Positions 1 through 8,252 of a stretch of 64,000 bases of DNA are shown piece by piece. The notes below the pieces were generated by a model, which was not told where the DNA came from, made no database searches, and was given only the letters and a program-made list of their open reading frames with translations. The stretch is taken from NCBI GenBank assembly GCA_002327445.1, contig DCWA01000019.1, positions 1 through 64,000 of the forward strand, given 5' to 3'. Numbering within the stretch: position 1 is the first letter of the stretch; each line of letters begins with the position of its first letter. This DNA is from Desulfobacteraceae bacterium UBA2174 (GTDB taxonomy: Bacteria > Desulfobacterota > Desulfobacteria > Desulfobacterales > UBA2174). The position numbers and the translations under genes are program-made.

Positions 1-5
1 TTGAG

Positions 6-680
6 TCAAGGGGATACCCCCTTTTTTGTAATTGTGATTTTTGCATCAGACCTGTCCAGCTTCAATGTAAAGTCTGGAGGGTTTTTCCCGATAGGAATAT
101 TAATGGTTGGACCATCCGCTGAAAATTGCGCTCGTTCGACATTCATTATTTGAGAGAAAAGAGTAACTGGAACTTCTACAAGTTCATAACGATTCAACGA
201 TTGAAAATATCGTAACTGTACGATGGCATCAACTTCATCACAGTACTCCTTAAAAAGGCTACGCGTGTACTCGCGGCGCTTGGCGGCAGTTCTGCAATCC
301 TGAATCCATGCGGCTTCGGTAAGTTTGCTGATGTGGACGGTATCCTCTCGCAGGCTTTTGGCCTTCGACGATTTAAGGCTGATCTTTTTTCCGTCTACTA
401 TCACATCCCAGAACCGCTGACCATCAGGGGCTTCTTCAACTTTGTGTCCAGCATGCGAGCATGCCGCGATAAAGGCGGAATCAAAACTTTCTTGAAATAG
501 GGGCGAACCCATAAAACAATGATGGGTAAGAAGTTTCGACCGAAATTCGCTTTCGAACGAATCTTTATTAAAATAAGAATTTGGATTCATTTCCACCATG
601 CAGGGCTTTCGCAAAGCGCCAAGGAATTCTTTGAGCCTTCGCTCCTCAGCCGCAGTCACAGAAACGGTAAAATCAATCAT
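6..680 (-). CDS. Putative type II restriction endonuclease
   Basis: A 224-residue protein encoded last in a vsr-methyltransferase-REase operon; its start codon overlaps the end of the methyltransferase gene by 8 bp. The position argues that it is the cognate nuclease cutting the site the methyltransferase protects. Around residues 91-110 it reads WDVIVDGKKISLKSSKAKSL, with D92 and K103 spaced as in a PD-(D/E)xK nuclease core, although Ser stands where the usual acidic residue precedes the Lys. Further on is a basic and acidic stretch ending in HISKLTEAAW. No exact family was recognised, so the specificity is unknown. Base composition is AT-richer than most of the window, consistent with acquisition by transfer. 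The nuclease role is inferred mainly from context. Confidence 0.6.
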   Translation of the reverse strand: MIDFTVSVTAAEERRLKEFLGALRKPCMVEMNPNSYFNKDSFESEFRSKLLTHHCFMGSPLFQESFDSAFIAACSHAGHKVEEAPDGQRFWDVIVDGKKISLKSSKAKSLREDTVHISKLTEAAWIQDCRTAAKRREYTRSLFKEYCDEVDAIVQLRYFQSLNRYELVEVPVTLFSQIMNVERAQFSADGPTINIPIGKNPPDFTLKLDRSDAKITITKKGVSP

Positions 681-1872
681 AGAAAAGCTCCTGCTGCCCT
701 TTTTTTATTAGGTCAGATTGCTTCAGGTTTGTCCCGGGTAGAAGTATGTCTTTAATTTCAGGTTGCTTCCCCGTCAAAATCCAGTGTGCAAGGTGCGCTA
801 GCTGATAGGAAATCAGAGGAGGAACCGCATCGCCTATGTGGCGATACATGTTCGATACGGCGGCCCCGTTGAGGGCAAAATCGTTCGGGAACCCCTGCAA
901 AGCCGCCATTTCTCGCACAGAGCACAACCTGTCCTTCTCGGGGTGCACGTATCTCCCGTTTCCAACATGAGAGCACTCGCGCTTGATTGTTGGAGCGGGT
1001 TTGCCCCAGGCCATGCGGCCATAAACGTCAGGATAGGATCCGAAGCGATTGTTTGAAACAATTCGCTTCATAGCGTCGGTTAAAAGTTCGTTGGCATCAA
1101 TTCGTTTTAAGAGGTCCATCCATGATCCGCCATCTTTCGGAATTGCTGCTATTCTTCGTTTCACTATATCGGATGAAAAATCCGGATAAAGATCGAAACC
1201 ATCAGTATCTGCTGAAATCATTTCGAAGGTTCTTTTGACAGTCAAAGCTTCGTCAGATGCACCCCAGCCATCCCAAAGGCTGTCCAGCGTATGAAGGGGA
1301 AGATATTGTTTGGCAGCGATCACGATTGCGCGCTCGCGCACTTGTGGTAGGCCGAATCTGGATAGCATGTAAGTCCTGCCAAAGACATTATATCCGTGAT
1401 CCTCCAAATACTCCCGGAACCACTCATAGTGATGCTTGAAGTTGCCTCGAATCAGTTCACGAGCATTTTCCATGATCACAATGTCAACCGATAGGGCAAC
1501 AGCGAATTGAGCTGATCGACGCACCAAGCTGTTTCGCTTGTCATCTCGAAGATGATTTTCGGGATTGGCTCGACTGAAGCCGGTGCAAGGAGGACACGTC
1601 GTAAGAACCGTGATATGCTGTTGGTTGGACAATCCGAGTCTTGCACGCAATTTGTCAGGAGCAACGGTTGCCAAATCCAATCTAGTTGGAATTAAACCAA
1701 TATTTTTAAAATAGGTGCTATTGCACTGAAGTTTGCCTTGCCCGGTGCTGGGTTTTCCAAGTTCGGCGTCAGCAGCCGCCATCACTTCGAAAGAGGCATG
1801 CTTATGAAAGCCGTAGCTCATCCCTCCGGCCCCTGAGAAAAGATCAATAACGGAAAATTTTTCTGTTTTCAT
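673..1872 (-). CDS. DNA (cytosine-5) methyltransferase
   Basis: A 399-residue C5-cytosine methyltransferase that transfers methyl groups from S-adenosylmethionine to cytosine in a specific DNA site. Visible motifs in order: motif I DLFSGAGG (from residue 10) for SAM binding; motif IV CPPCTGFS with catalytic Cys96; motif VI ENA at residues 135-137 (ENV is commoner); motif VIII QVRERAIVIA; motif X HIGDAVPPLISYQLA near the C-terminus. The variable target-recognition region between motifs VIII and X is present, so the enzyme looks complete. It lies 33 bp downstream of vsr and overlaps the putative nuclease gene, forming a compact restriction-modification operon. The target sequence cannot be read from the protein. 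Confidence 0.95.
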   Translation of the reverse strand: MKTEKFSVIDLFSGAGGMSYGFHKHASFEVMAAADAELGKPSTGQGKLQCNSTYFKNIGLIPTRLDLATVAPDKLRARLGLSNQQHITVLTTCPPCTGFSRANPENHLRDDKRNSLVRRSAQFAVALSVDIVIMENARELIRGNFKHHYEWFREYLEDHGYNVFGRTYMLSRFGLPQVRERAIVIAAKQYLPLHTLDSLWDGWGASDEALTVKRTFEMISADTDGFDLYPDFSSDIVKRRIAAIPKDGGSWMDLLKRIDANELLTDAMKRIVSNNRFGSYPDVYGRMAWGKPAPTIKRECSHVGNGRYVHPEKDRLCSVREMAALQGFPNDFALNGAAVSNMYRHIGDAVPPLISYQLAHLAHWILTGKQPEIKDILLPGTNLKQSDLIKKGQQELFYD

Positions 1873-1905
1873 AGCACCTTGCCTTATCTGCCTTATTTCC
1901 TCCGG

Positions 1906-2427
1906 TTAATTCGATTCCGGTTTATCACCATACATCATGATTCGATAGCGTATTTTCTCTTCGGCTACTGATAGCAGATCGATATTTTCTAAATTATTAC
2001 TATATGGCGCATCAGCTTGATTAAGCCAGTTGGCAACCCGATAAATGGTTTCAAAAGCATTTCTGGTCAGTTCGCACTCCCATACCACCAAAGTCCTCCA
2101 GCCATTGTTTTCAAGTTGATCAATGGCTCGGCGGTCTCTCTCGATATTTTCAATGAATTTTTTCTCCCAAAAATCGGCATTGGTCTTAGGAATGCTTGCG
2201 TCTTTACAGCCTTTATGTCTGTGCCAATAACATCCATGGACGAATACGGCTGCATGAAACTTGGGGAAGACGAGATCCGGGTTCCCCGCTAAGTGTTTGT
2301 TTTTAAGACGATACCTGATTCCAAGCCTGTGAAGTCCGCATCGAAGGATCCATTCCGGCTTGGTGTCTCGGCTACGCACCTTGGACATTAATTCAGATCG
2401 TTGTTTTGGAGTTAATATATCAGCCAT
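1906..2427 (-). CDS. vsr: Very short patch repair endonuclease Vsr
   Basis: Vsr nicks DNA 5' of T in T:G mismatches created by deamination of 5-methylcytosine, starting very short patch repair. It is expected beside a C5 methyltransferase, as here. The family signature is clear: TPKQRSELMSKVRSRDTKPE near the N-terminus, GNPDLVFPKFHAAVFVHGCYWHRHKGC in the middle (catalytic Asp and zinc-site Cys/His) and the tail WRTLVVWECEL. The ATG at 2427 is chosen because Vsr homology begins immediately with MADILTPKQRS; the frame stays open upstream to a TTG at 2508 but that adds 27 non-family residues. First gene of the operon. Confidence 0.93.
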   Translation of the reverse strand: MADILTPKQRSELMSKVRSRDTKPEWILRCGLHRLGIRYRLKNKHLAGNPDLVFPKFHAAVFVHGCYWHRHKGCKDASIPKTNADFWEKKFIENIERDRRAIDQLENNGWRTLVVWECELTRNAFETIYRVANWLNQADAPYSNNLENIDLLSVAEEKIRYRIMMYGDKPESN

Positions 2428-2764
2428 TTCGTTTTTTGAGATAAGGCGGTTATCCCAAATGGGCGGTTGTTCATATCGGCCGCCCACAAGATCCCCCGGG
2501 GCAGGCAAAACTCTGCCATCCTTTTTGGATAGGGAGGCTTGAAAAATCTCTCCTCATTGACAGCCTCCTTACAGTTCGCGTGCTTTTAAGGCTTGTTGAT
2601 TGATGTAGCAATGGCCGCCAACCAAGTCAAACAATATAACTGCATTCCCCATAAGTGCCTGGAATTCATGGTTTCCCGGTAATCCCTACTCTGAGAAGGA
2701 CCATTGCCGTTGTGGATGTTTTAACGCGAGGCGGTCAGCTCTGATCCAAATATTGCGGCGTTTT
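2428..2764. other. Intergenic stretch, nothing recognised
   Basis: No convincing gene, RNA or repeat is seen here. It probably carries the promoter of the vsr operon on the minus strand and marks the boundary between the AT-richer restriction-modification island and the GC-rich chromosome. Confidence 0.4.
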
Positions 2765-3034
2765 CTATACGGACAATTTTTCCCACTTCAGCAGCCAGGC
2801 GACGATCATCCCGGCGATGAACCCGGCGGCCAGGTTGCTCGCCAGGGTGATGCCCAGAATCAGGGTGGCCACGAAATAGTCCTTGGGCCGGCCCAGGTCC
2901 ATGACGATCACGGCCAACTGGATGCCGGCGAAGACCAGCAGGATGCCCAGGATCGCCATGGGCAGCAGATTGAAGACCGCCACGATGCGTTCCCCCAAAC
3001 CATCACGGCATGACCGGGATTTGGTCACCCCCAC
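2765..3034 (-). pseudogene. C-terminal remnant of a MOT1/SulP-like transporter
   Basis: The 89-residue reading frame has two membrane segments and ends in LLKWEKLSV. Its body (FNLLPMAILGILLVFAGIQL, then MDL...GITLASNLAAGFIAG) resembles the C-terminal end of MOT1-type molybdate/sulfate transporters. The first eleven residues look unrelated, and the several hundred residues expected upstream are missing. I read it as a truncated pseudogene. It adjoins a repeat hairpin and a second transporter fragment, and lies 1.3 kb from the TunR/TSUP pair, so it may be a relic of oxyanion transport. Family assignment is from memory of the motif only. Confidence 0.5.
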
Positions 3035-3047
3035 TCATGAAAATCAT

Positions 3048-3092
3048 CCCCTCTCCACCCAGTGGGGGGAGAGGGTCAGGGTGAGGGGGGTG
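3048..3092. repeat. REP-like intergenic hairpin
   Basis: CCCTCTCC (3049-3056) and GGAGAGGG (3068-3075) form a hairpin with inner CCC/GGG pairs and an AGT loop, followed by TCAGGGTGAGGGGGG. This resembles a GAGAGGGT-AGGGTGAGG hairpin repeat widespread in bacterial intergenic DNA. It sits exactly between two truncated transporter fragments and may mark the deletion junction. Confidence 0.6.
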
Positions 3093-3097
3093 TATTT

Positions 3098-3202
3098 TCA
3101 CGGTAACAGGATTGAAAAGACCAGCCCCCCGCCCAGGCCGACCATGGCCAGCACCAGGGAGATGAGAAAAATTGCGGCGATCAGAATCAGTGAAATGCTC
3201 AT
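3098..3202 (-). pseudogene. N-terminal fragment of a TSUP (TauE/SafE) permease
   Basis: A 34-codon frame from ATG at 3202 encodes one hydrophobic helix followed by MVGLGGGLVFS, the glycine-rich motif that opens many TauE/SafE-family permeases, and then stops at 3098. A full TSUP protein has about 250-340 residues, so only the first membrane segment survives. The REP-like hairpin follows the stop directly. An independent small membrane protein cannot be excluded, but the motif and the neighbouring MOT1-like remnant favour a decayed transporter. Confidence 0.4.
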
Positions 3203-3410
3203 GGCGCTATGGTTTTTCTTTCGTCACGACAAGCTTGTGGAATACAGGCAAGTGTCTCTTGCCGTCCCGGGAATTTAGCACCGGACTGAGGTTCGACCAG
3301 GGCCCCGTCAAAGTTTTGCGATGATCCCTTCGAGGGTTTTTTTCCGGTTTAGGCCATCCTCCCGTCTGTGTTCTCAACTGCAGACCCCTCGTTGCTGACG
3401 CTCCTCGGGA

Positions 3411-3524
3411 TGACACTTTTCTGAGTGACTAAACTTACGAGTGACTAAAGTGGTGGAGTCGCTTCGTTCCGGTTTTTATATAACCGCCAGAATTCCTTCA
3501 CTTAAGTTCACTTGACACTTGAAT
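3411..3524. repeat. AGTGACTAAAGT-type repeat, locus 1
   Basis: Contains GAGTGACTAAACTTACGAGTGACTAAAGT followed by a core GGAGTCGCTTCGTTCC (3455-3470), then CACTTAAGTTCACTTGACACTT. The core is the near reverse complement of GGAGCGAAGCGACTCC in the array after sucC, and the flanks match the same family, so this is one more copy in opposite orientation. No gene is seen in the 3203-3721 interval. Confidence 0.6.
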
Positions 3525-3721
3525 TTTCCCGTCTCATGCCGAACGTCGGTGAGGCATCCGCAGTTGGGAAGATCGGCGGAAAACGGTGCCATTCGGCAAA
3601 AAAAGTGACTGAACCCCCGACTTTGACGGGGCACTGGAGGTTTGGCAGACCTACCTTGACCTGGTTGGTCCGAGTGGGTATGGTAGGTTCATGGATAACC
3701 CCCGATATTGGAGAAACTGCT

Positions 3722-3955
3722 ATGATCGTCAATGTGTCCGAAGCCAAGGCGAATTTTTCGAAGTTGATCGATATGGCTTATCACGGCGAAGAAGTCATCA
3801 TCGCCAAGAACAATCTGCCGCTGGTCGAACTGGTGCGGCATAAACCCAGGCAGAAGCGCCCGCTGGGGTTGCTGGCCGGCAAGATCCGGATTCCGGAGGA
3901 CTTTCTCGAAGAGGCCCCTGAAATCAACGCCATGTTCTACGGGGAGCCGGAATGA
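3722..3955 (+). CDS. Antitoxin, Phd/YefM type
   Basis: A 77-residue protein beginning MIVNVSEAKANFSKLIDMA, the standard N-terminal DNA-binding fold of Phd/YefM antitoxins, with GEEVIIAKNNLPLVELV typical of the family. The C-terminal third should wrap and neutralise the PIN toxin next door. Its gene overlaps the toxin gene by 4 bp (ATGA), the usual antitoxin-first arrangement, and the complex probably represses its own promoter. The frame is open upstream to 3512, but family homology starts at the ATG at 3722. Confidence 0.9.
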   Translation: MIVNVSEAKANFSKLIDMAYHGEEVIIAKNNLPLVELVRHKPRQKRPLGLLAGKIRIPEDFLEEAPEINAMFYGEPE

Positions 3956-4323
3956 AGATTCTCATCGACACGCATATTTTCCTATGGATGCTCTCCTGCC
4001 CGGAAAAGCTCGACGAAAAAAGGCGTTATACGGTCGAATCCCGGACCAACGAAATCTTTCTCAGCGCCATGAGCATCGCGGAACTCTTCATCAAGCAAGC
4101 CATCGGCAAGATCCAGGTCGACTTCGATCCCATCGTGATGGCTGAACGAACCGGTGTCGAAGTGCTGAGTTTCTCCGGCTCGGATGCCATGCAGTTGGGC
4201 CGGCTGCCCATGCATCACCGGGACCCTTTCGATCGCATGATCATCGCCCAGGCCATAGCCAACAAAATGCACCTCATGTCGGACGATTCCAAGTTTGTAC
4301 CTTACGATTGCCCCCTGCTCTGA
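3952..4323 (+). CDS. vapC: PIN-domain toxin (VapC-like)
   Basis: A 123-residue PIN-domain ribonuclease. The acidic metal-binding residues are present: Asp in LIDTHIFLW near the N-terminus, Glu in SIAELF, Asp in HRDPFDRMIIAQA and Asp in SDDSKF. This subgroup normally pairs with Phd-type antitoxins, as here. It would cleave RNA when freed from its antitoxin; the target cannot be predicted. Length is normal and the gene appears intact. Confidence 0.92.
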   Translation: MKILIDTHIFLWMLSCPEKLDEKRRYTVESRTNEIFLSAMSIAELFIKQAIGKIQVDFDPIVMAERTGVEVLSFSGSDAMQLGRLPMHHRDPFDRMIIAQAIANKMHLMSDDSKFVPYDCPLL

Positions 4324-4380
4324 CGATCCAGTGGGGTGACCTCGACCGGCAAAGTAGTCCCCGGCGAGAAACCCGCACCC

Positions 4381-5430
4381 TCATTCGACATGCAGCACTA
4401 CGGCAAAGGCGTTGAAAACGGCCCAGACCCGGTCTCCCCGTTTCAAACCCAGCCGCCGGCCGCTCTCGGTGGAAATGACGGCGCACAACTCGGTCCCGTC
4501 GGCGATACGCACCCCGTATTCGGTGCCGACCTTGCCGCGTAGGACCCGCTCCACGACCCCGCTGAAGCGGTTTTCCGCGCTGCACGGCGGCTCCTCTTCC
4601 CCGTGGTAAAGAATGACCCAGGGGGCCTTGATCTCGGCGGCGATCAGCCTTCCCTCGGCCAGGTCGAGGCGCGCCAGGCTGTCGTTGGTGATCACGGTGG
4701 AAACCGTTTGCCCGTCGACGGTGAGCAGGGTTACGCGGCTCTGGATGTCGCCGCGGTGGATGGCGGCGATCTTGCCGAAAAAGGTGTTGCGGGCACTGGA
4801 GCGCCGCCTTGCCTCGCGCTCCACGAAGCGGCGCGTGAGCTCCTCGATCTCTTCGGGCGAAAAGGAGATGCCGGCGGCGCCGCGGTGGGGCAAAACGGTC
4901 CCCAGCATCTTTTGCACCGCCGCCAGCGGCATCTTGGCCTGCATCAGCTCCACGGTGCGGGCCTTGCGCACCATTTCCGGGCCGCCGAGGCGTTTGTCAA
5001 ACCCGCAGGTTTCGGCCCGTTCGTAGAATTTGCGGCGTACAAAGGCCGGATCGACCCCGAAACGGCTGCCGGTGGCTTCCCGAAATGCCGGGTCGGCCAT
5101 GGTCTCCCGGATTTCACCGGCCAGGGCTTCGGAGATCTGGACTTTTCTGAAAGCCCCCTCATTGCCCGGCCCCGAACCGCGGAAAATGACCGTGCGGCCA
5201 TGGCCGTCGATGTCTTCCCGGGGGTTGAAGGCCAACACCTCGCTGAGCTTGGCCCCGGTGTAGCGGATCAGCAGGAAGATGAGCAGCACCCGCTCCCGCG
5301 CCAGGCGGATGTCCCGGCGCGGCGTGGCGTCCACCCAGTCCCGGAATGATTGTTCCAGCCGGACCAGGTCCGCCGTAGCCAGGCACCGGTCCGGGATGGC
5401 GGAGGATTTGGGGAAAGATTCTTGACGCAT
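4381..5430 (-). CDS. tunR: TunR-type tungstate/molybdate-responsive regulator
   Basis: The N-terminal half (about residues 20-190) resembles the XerC/XerD recombinase fold: FLLIRYTGAKLSEVLAF matches the helix where XerD proteins read YATGLRVSELL, but the catalytic Arg/His/Tyr set is not evident. The C-terminal half (about 205-349) holds two Mop-like oxyanion-binding modules, each with an FxGxV(E/A)x(I/V) strand. A XerD-like DNA-binding domain plus ModE-like sensor is the published architecture of TunR in sulfate-reducing deltaproteobacteria, where one group represses TSUP transporter genes. A TSUP permease is transcribed divergently from a shared operator here. ATG 5430 is preferred over an upstream start because it leaves the operator non-coding and has an AGGA ribosome site. 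Confidence 0.85.
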   Translation of the reverse strand: MRQESFPKSSAIPDRCLATADLVRLEQSFRDWVDATPRRDIRLARERVLLIFLLIRYTGAKLSEVLAFNPREDIDGHGRTVIFRGSGPGNEGAFRKVQISEALAGEIRETMADPAFREATGSRFGVDPAFVRRKFYERAETCGFDKRLGGPEMVRKARTVELMQAKMPLAAVQKMLGTVLPHRGAAGISFSPEEIEELTRRFVEREARRRSSARNTFFGKIAAIHRGDIQSRVTLLTVDGQTVSTVITNDSLARLDLAEGRLIAAEIKAPWVILYHGEEEPPCSAENRFSGVVERVLRGKVGTEYGVRIADGTELCAVISTESGRRLGLKRGDRVWAVFNAFAVVLHVE

Positions 5431-5457
5431 CGGATGGGTTCCTGCTACGTTACCATT

Positions 5458-5483
5458 GACACGATGTATAAAAATATCGTGTC
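5458..5483. promoter_or_regulatory. Inverted repeat, candidate TunR operator
   Basis: GACACGAT (5458-5465) and ATCGTGTC (5476-5483) form a perfect 8-bp inverted repeat with a 10-bp AT-rich spacer. It lies between divergent tunR (ATG 5430) and the TSUP permease (ATG 5517), so one bound dimer could control both promoters. Confidence 0.65.
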
Positions 5484-5516
5484 TGTTTGTCAAACTCCTG
5501 GCCAGCGGAGGCCCCC

Positions 5517-6503
5517 ATGCTCTTCGAAACCGCCGGTATCGAGGTCACCCCCTGGGTGCCCCCCCTGGTGGCGTTCGTGATTTCCTTTTTCACTTCCATG
5601 GGCGGAGTGTCGGGCGCCTTCCTGCTGCTGCCCTTCCAGATGTCGTTTCTCGGCTACACCAGCCCGTCGGTGAGCGCCACCAACCAGTTGTTCAACATCG
5701 TGGCCATCCCCAGCGGGGTGTACCGCTACTGGAAAGAGGGCCGCATGGTGTGGCCCTTGACCTGGATCGTGATCGCCGGGACCCTTCCCGGGGTGCTCAT
5801 CGGGGCTTTCGTGCGGGTGGCCTATCTGCCGGATCCGACGCGTTTCAAACTGTTTGCCGCTGCCGTGCTGATGTATATCGGAGGCAAGATGGCGCGGGAT
5901 CTGCTCAAGAAGAAAACCGGCACCAAGGGCAACGGGTCCGAAGAGCGTTTCCAGGAGATGGTGCGCCGTCACCGTTTCGCCAAGACCGGATCGAAAGCCG
6001 ACGATCAGGTGCCTTTCAGACCGGTGAAAGTGACCCACTTCAACCTGAAGCGGCTGGGGTACAGGTTTTACGACGACGCCTTCGACGTTTCCTTCTGGGG
6101 CATTTTCACCCTCAGCTTCGTTGTGGGTATCATCGGCGGCATCTACGGTATCGGCGGGGGAGCGATCATCGCCCCCTTTTTCGTCACCTTCTTCCGGTTG
6201 CCGGTGTACACCGTGGCCGGCGCGGCCCTCATGGGCACCTTCGTCACCTCGGTGGCCGGCGTGGCCTTTTACCAGGCCATCGCGCCGCTGTATCCGCATC
6301 TTTCCGTGCGCCCGGACTGGCTCCTGGGACTGCTGTTCGGCCTCGGCGGCATGGCGGGCATGTACCTGGGGGCACGTTTCCAGAAATTCGTTCCGGCCCG
6401 CACCATCAAGTGGATGCTGGCCGGGATCATCCTCTTTACGGCGCTCAAGTACCTGGCCGCCTTTTTTGGCCTACTGGGGTATCCGGTTGGCTCCAGTACA
6501 TAG
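5517..6503 (+). CDS. TSUP (TauE/SafE) family permease, probable oxyanion transporter
   Basis: A 328-residue inner-membrane protein with the two-half TSUP organisation: glycine-rich motifs SMGGVSGAFLLLPF in the first half and GIIGGIYGIGGGAIIAPFF in the second. About eight membrane segments are visible, separated by a cytoplasmic basic loop of roughly 80 residues (KKKTGTKG to YRFYDDAF). The start is ATG 5517, preceded at good spacing by GGAGG. Its divergence from tunR across a palindromic operator suggests it moves molybdate, tungstate or a related oxyanion such as sulfate. Transport direction is not evident from the sequence. Confidence 0.88.
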   Translation: MLFETAGIEVTPWVPPLVAFVISFFTSMGGVSGAFLLLPFQMSFLGYTSPSVSATNQLFNIVAIPSGVYRYWKEGRMVWPLTWIVIAGTLPGVLIGAFVRVAYLPDPTRFKLFAAAVLMYIGGKMARDLLKKKTGTKGNGSEERFQEMVRRHRFAKTGSKADDQVPFRPVKVTHFNLKRLGYRFYDDAFDVSFWGIFTLSFVVGIIGGIYGIGGGAIIAPFFVTFFRLPVYTVAGAALMGTFVTSVAGVAFYQAIAPLYPHLSVRPDWLLGLLFGLGGMAGMYLGARFQKFVPARTIKWMLAGIILFTALKYLAAFFGLLGYPVGSST

Positions 6504-6635
6504 AAGCTATCTATCTGATTATAACGGATTTTTATCAGGTGAGGGCTTTATTTAGAAAAACGACCGAAAATGTTATGAATTCAGTATGTTAGGAACAGAT
6601 AACTTGAGTAAAGTAGATACCCCTATTGGCCTATA

Positions 6636-6756
6636 ACGCCGGCTCGGCTTGTTCATCCCGTCGTTTCTGCGGATCGCCCCGGAAGGCGAAGAACTGCTGG
6701 CCGCCATGCGGGAAAAGATCGAGGAACTCTAGCGTGAGGTGATCGAAGAAAAATGA
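6636..6756 (+). pseudogene. Unidentified 3' gene remnant with an amber codon
   Basis: A short open stretch reads RLGLFIPSFLRIAPEGEELL and continues through AAMREKIEEL to a TAG at 6730-6732; the same frame then gives REVIEEK before TGA at 6754. The heptad-like amphipathic tail spanning the TAG looks like one former C-terminus, with TAG perhaps derived from CAG. A stop immediately upstream closes the frame. The family was not recognised. The rest of 6504-6791 shows nothing else. Confidence 0.3.
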
Positions 6757-6791
6757 GCTTCATCGTCATCAGCCTGTCGCCCGAATTTCGT

Positions 6792-8186
6792 TCAGATTTC
6801 GTTCTGCCGGTTTTGGCCCAGCTTGAAAAGGTGCAGCGGCAGCGGTTCCGTGGCGATGCCCTGAATCCTGCCGGGCTGGCGGCTTTTGGTGAGAATCAGA
6901 CCGTTTTTGTATTTGGCGATTTGCTTGAGATCGGCCGGCCGCAGTTGGCCGGTCCACTTGATTTCGACGGGAAAAAACCGCCGGCCGTCCACATAGGCGA
7001 TATCCACTTCGCCTTTGGCCTTGAGGTAAAAGGTGGGAAAAGAACGGCGGTAGTGGCTGGCGACGCAGGCCTCCACGATTCGGCCGCAGTCTTCCGGATT
7101 TTCCAGCATGGGTCGCAGCCGCTCGCTGAAAGGGTCTTTGGCGGGTTTGAGCCAGGAATTGACCGCGTGAAGGATGAACGGATCGGTAAACATCACCTTG
7201 CGTGCCTTTTTGGGCGCTGCAATGAGTTTATCCTCCAGCAGCGCCGGTTGAACGAAGAGCACATCCATGGATTCCAGAAGGCTGATGTAATCGGAGACGG
7301 TCTGGGGATGATCGATGGCAAGATCCTGGCACAGGGCATTCCAGGTGACCTGGGATCCCATGCGCCGCAGCACCGAATCCAGGACCTGCCGCAGGTAATG
7401 TTCCTGCTTGTGCCGCTTGAGGACATCCCCGCGGATCCAGTCGCTGTAGACCGCAAAAACCGCCGGCGGGATATGCCCGTGCTTGGCAATGGCGTTGATG
7501 GCGGTGAGAAAACCGCCGTGAATCAGGTATTTATCAAAAGCAGCAAACAGACGATCCATGGCCTCGGTGCTCAGGGCCGAGACCATGGCGGCGTCGCGCT
7601 CGGAGGGCGACAAGGCCTGGACGAATGTCACAAACTCGCCGAAACTGAGCGGAAAAAGCCGGAAATCGACTTTGTCCGCCATCCCTCTTCGACCGGGAAA
7701 GCGCATCCGCGCTTCCCGGATGATGACCATGTCCGATCCGGTAATTACCAGGATCACATTTTCCAGGGCGCCGCTGTCGGCCAGAAATTTCACCCCTTTA
7801 TCCCAGGAGCGGGTGTAGGTGATTTCATCCAGGATAACGAATCGCAAACCCTCTTTCGGGGTTTCGGCATCTTGCAGATACATGTTGACCAACTGCACCA
7901 GGGCATGCTGGTCGTCGATCAGCTCTCCGGTGAAAAAGACCATGGCGTGCGGCGGGACGCCCTTTTCGAGCAGGTGCCCCATCCATTGCTTGAGCAAAGA
8001 GGTCTTGCCGATCTGACGGCCGCCGCTGATGGTGTAGATTCCCGGCAAGTCGGTGGGCAGGCGGTCGATCAGGGGGAAGCGGTACACCAGGGGTTGCCGG
8101 CTCAGGACTTTCAGGTGCGGATCCTGCGCGGCGAACAACTCCGGGCTTTCCAGGTGCAGGTTGTGTGGAGCGAAACGGATATCCAT
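6792..8186 (-). CDS. AAA-family ATPase with DUF4143 domain
   Basis: A 464-residue protein of the AAA/DUF4143 group common as accessory genes in bacteria and archaea. The P-loop reads SGGRQIGKTSLLKQW near residue 55, Walker B is RFVILDEITY near 115, and a sensor-like strand ILVITGSD follows. A winged-helix-like middle (SDYISLLESMDVLF) leads to the DUF4143 region, whose PD-(D/E)xK-like end reads EVDIAYVDGRRFFPVEIKWT. The nuclease-like fold is known for this family; its biological role is not established. It stands alone between a decayed gene and an ArsR-type regulator. Confidence 0.85.
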   Translation of the reverse strand: MDIRFAPHNLHLESPELFAAQDPHLKVLSRQPLVYRFPLIDRLPTDLPGIYTISGGRQIGKTSLLKQWMGHLLEKGVPPHAMVFFTGELIDDQHALVQLVNMYLQDAETPKEGLRFVILDEITYTRSWDKGVKFLADSGALENVILVITGSDMVIIREARMRFPGRRGMADKVDFRLFPLSFGEFVTFVQALSPSERDAAMVSALSTEAMDRLFAAFDKYLIHGGFLTAINAIAKHGHIPPAVFAVYSDWIRGDVLKRHKQEHYLRQVLDSVLRRMGSQVTWNALCQDLAIDHPQTVSDYISLLESMDVLFVQPALLEDKLIAAPKKARKVMFTDPFILHAVNSWLKPAKDPFSERLRPMLENPEDCGRIVEACVASHYRRSFPTFYLKAKGEVDIAYVDGRRFFPVEIKWTGQLRPADLKQIAKYKNGLILTKSRQPGRIQGIATEPLPLHLFKLGQNRQNEI

Positions 8187-8252
8187 AGGGGTCGCTTCCT
8201 TTGAATAAGTTTATTCATTCCATATTGAATATAATTTTTCAATCCATTTCAC

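Noticed and set aside
3512..3721. N-terminal extension of the Phd-type antitoxin
   Set aside because: The added 70 residues lack similarity to the family and include repeat-derived DNA; the ATG at 3722 begins exactly at the conserved MIVNVSEAKA.
6730..6732. In-frame TAG as pyrrolysine
   Set aside because: The upstream frame is closed, no family with Pyl was recognised and the fragment is only about 40 codons; a CAG to TAG change in a dead gene is simpler.
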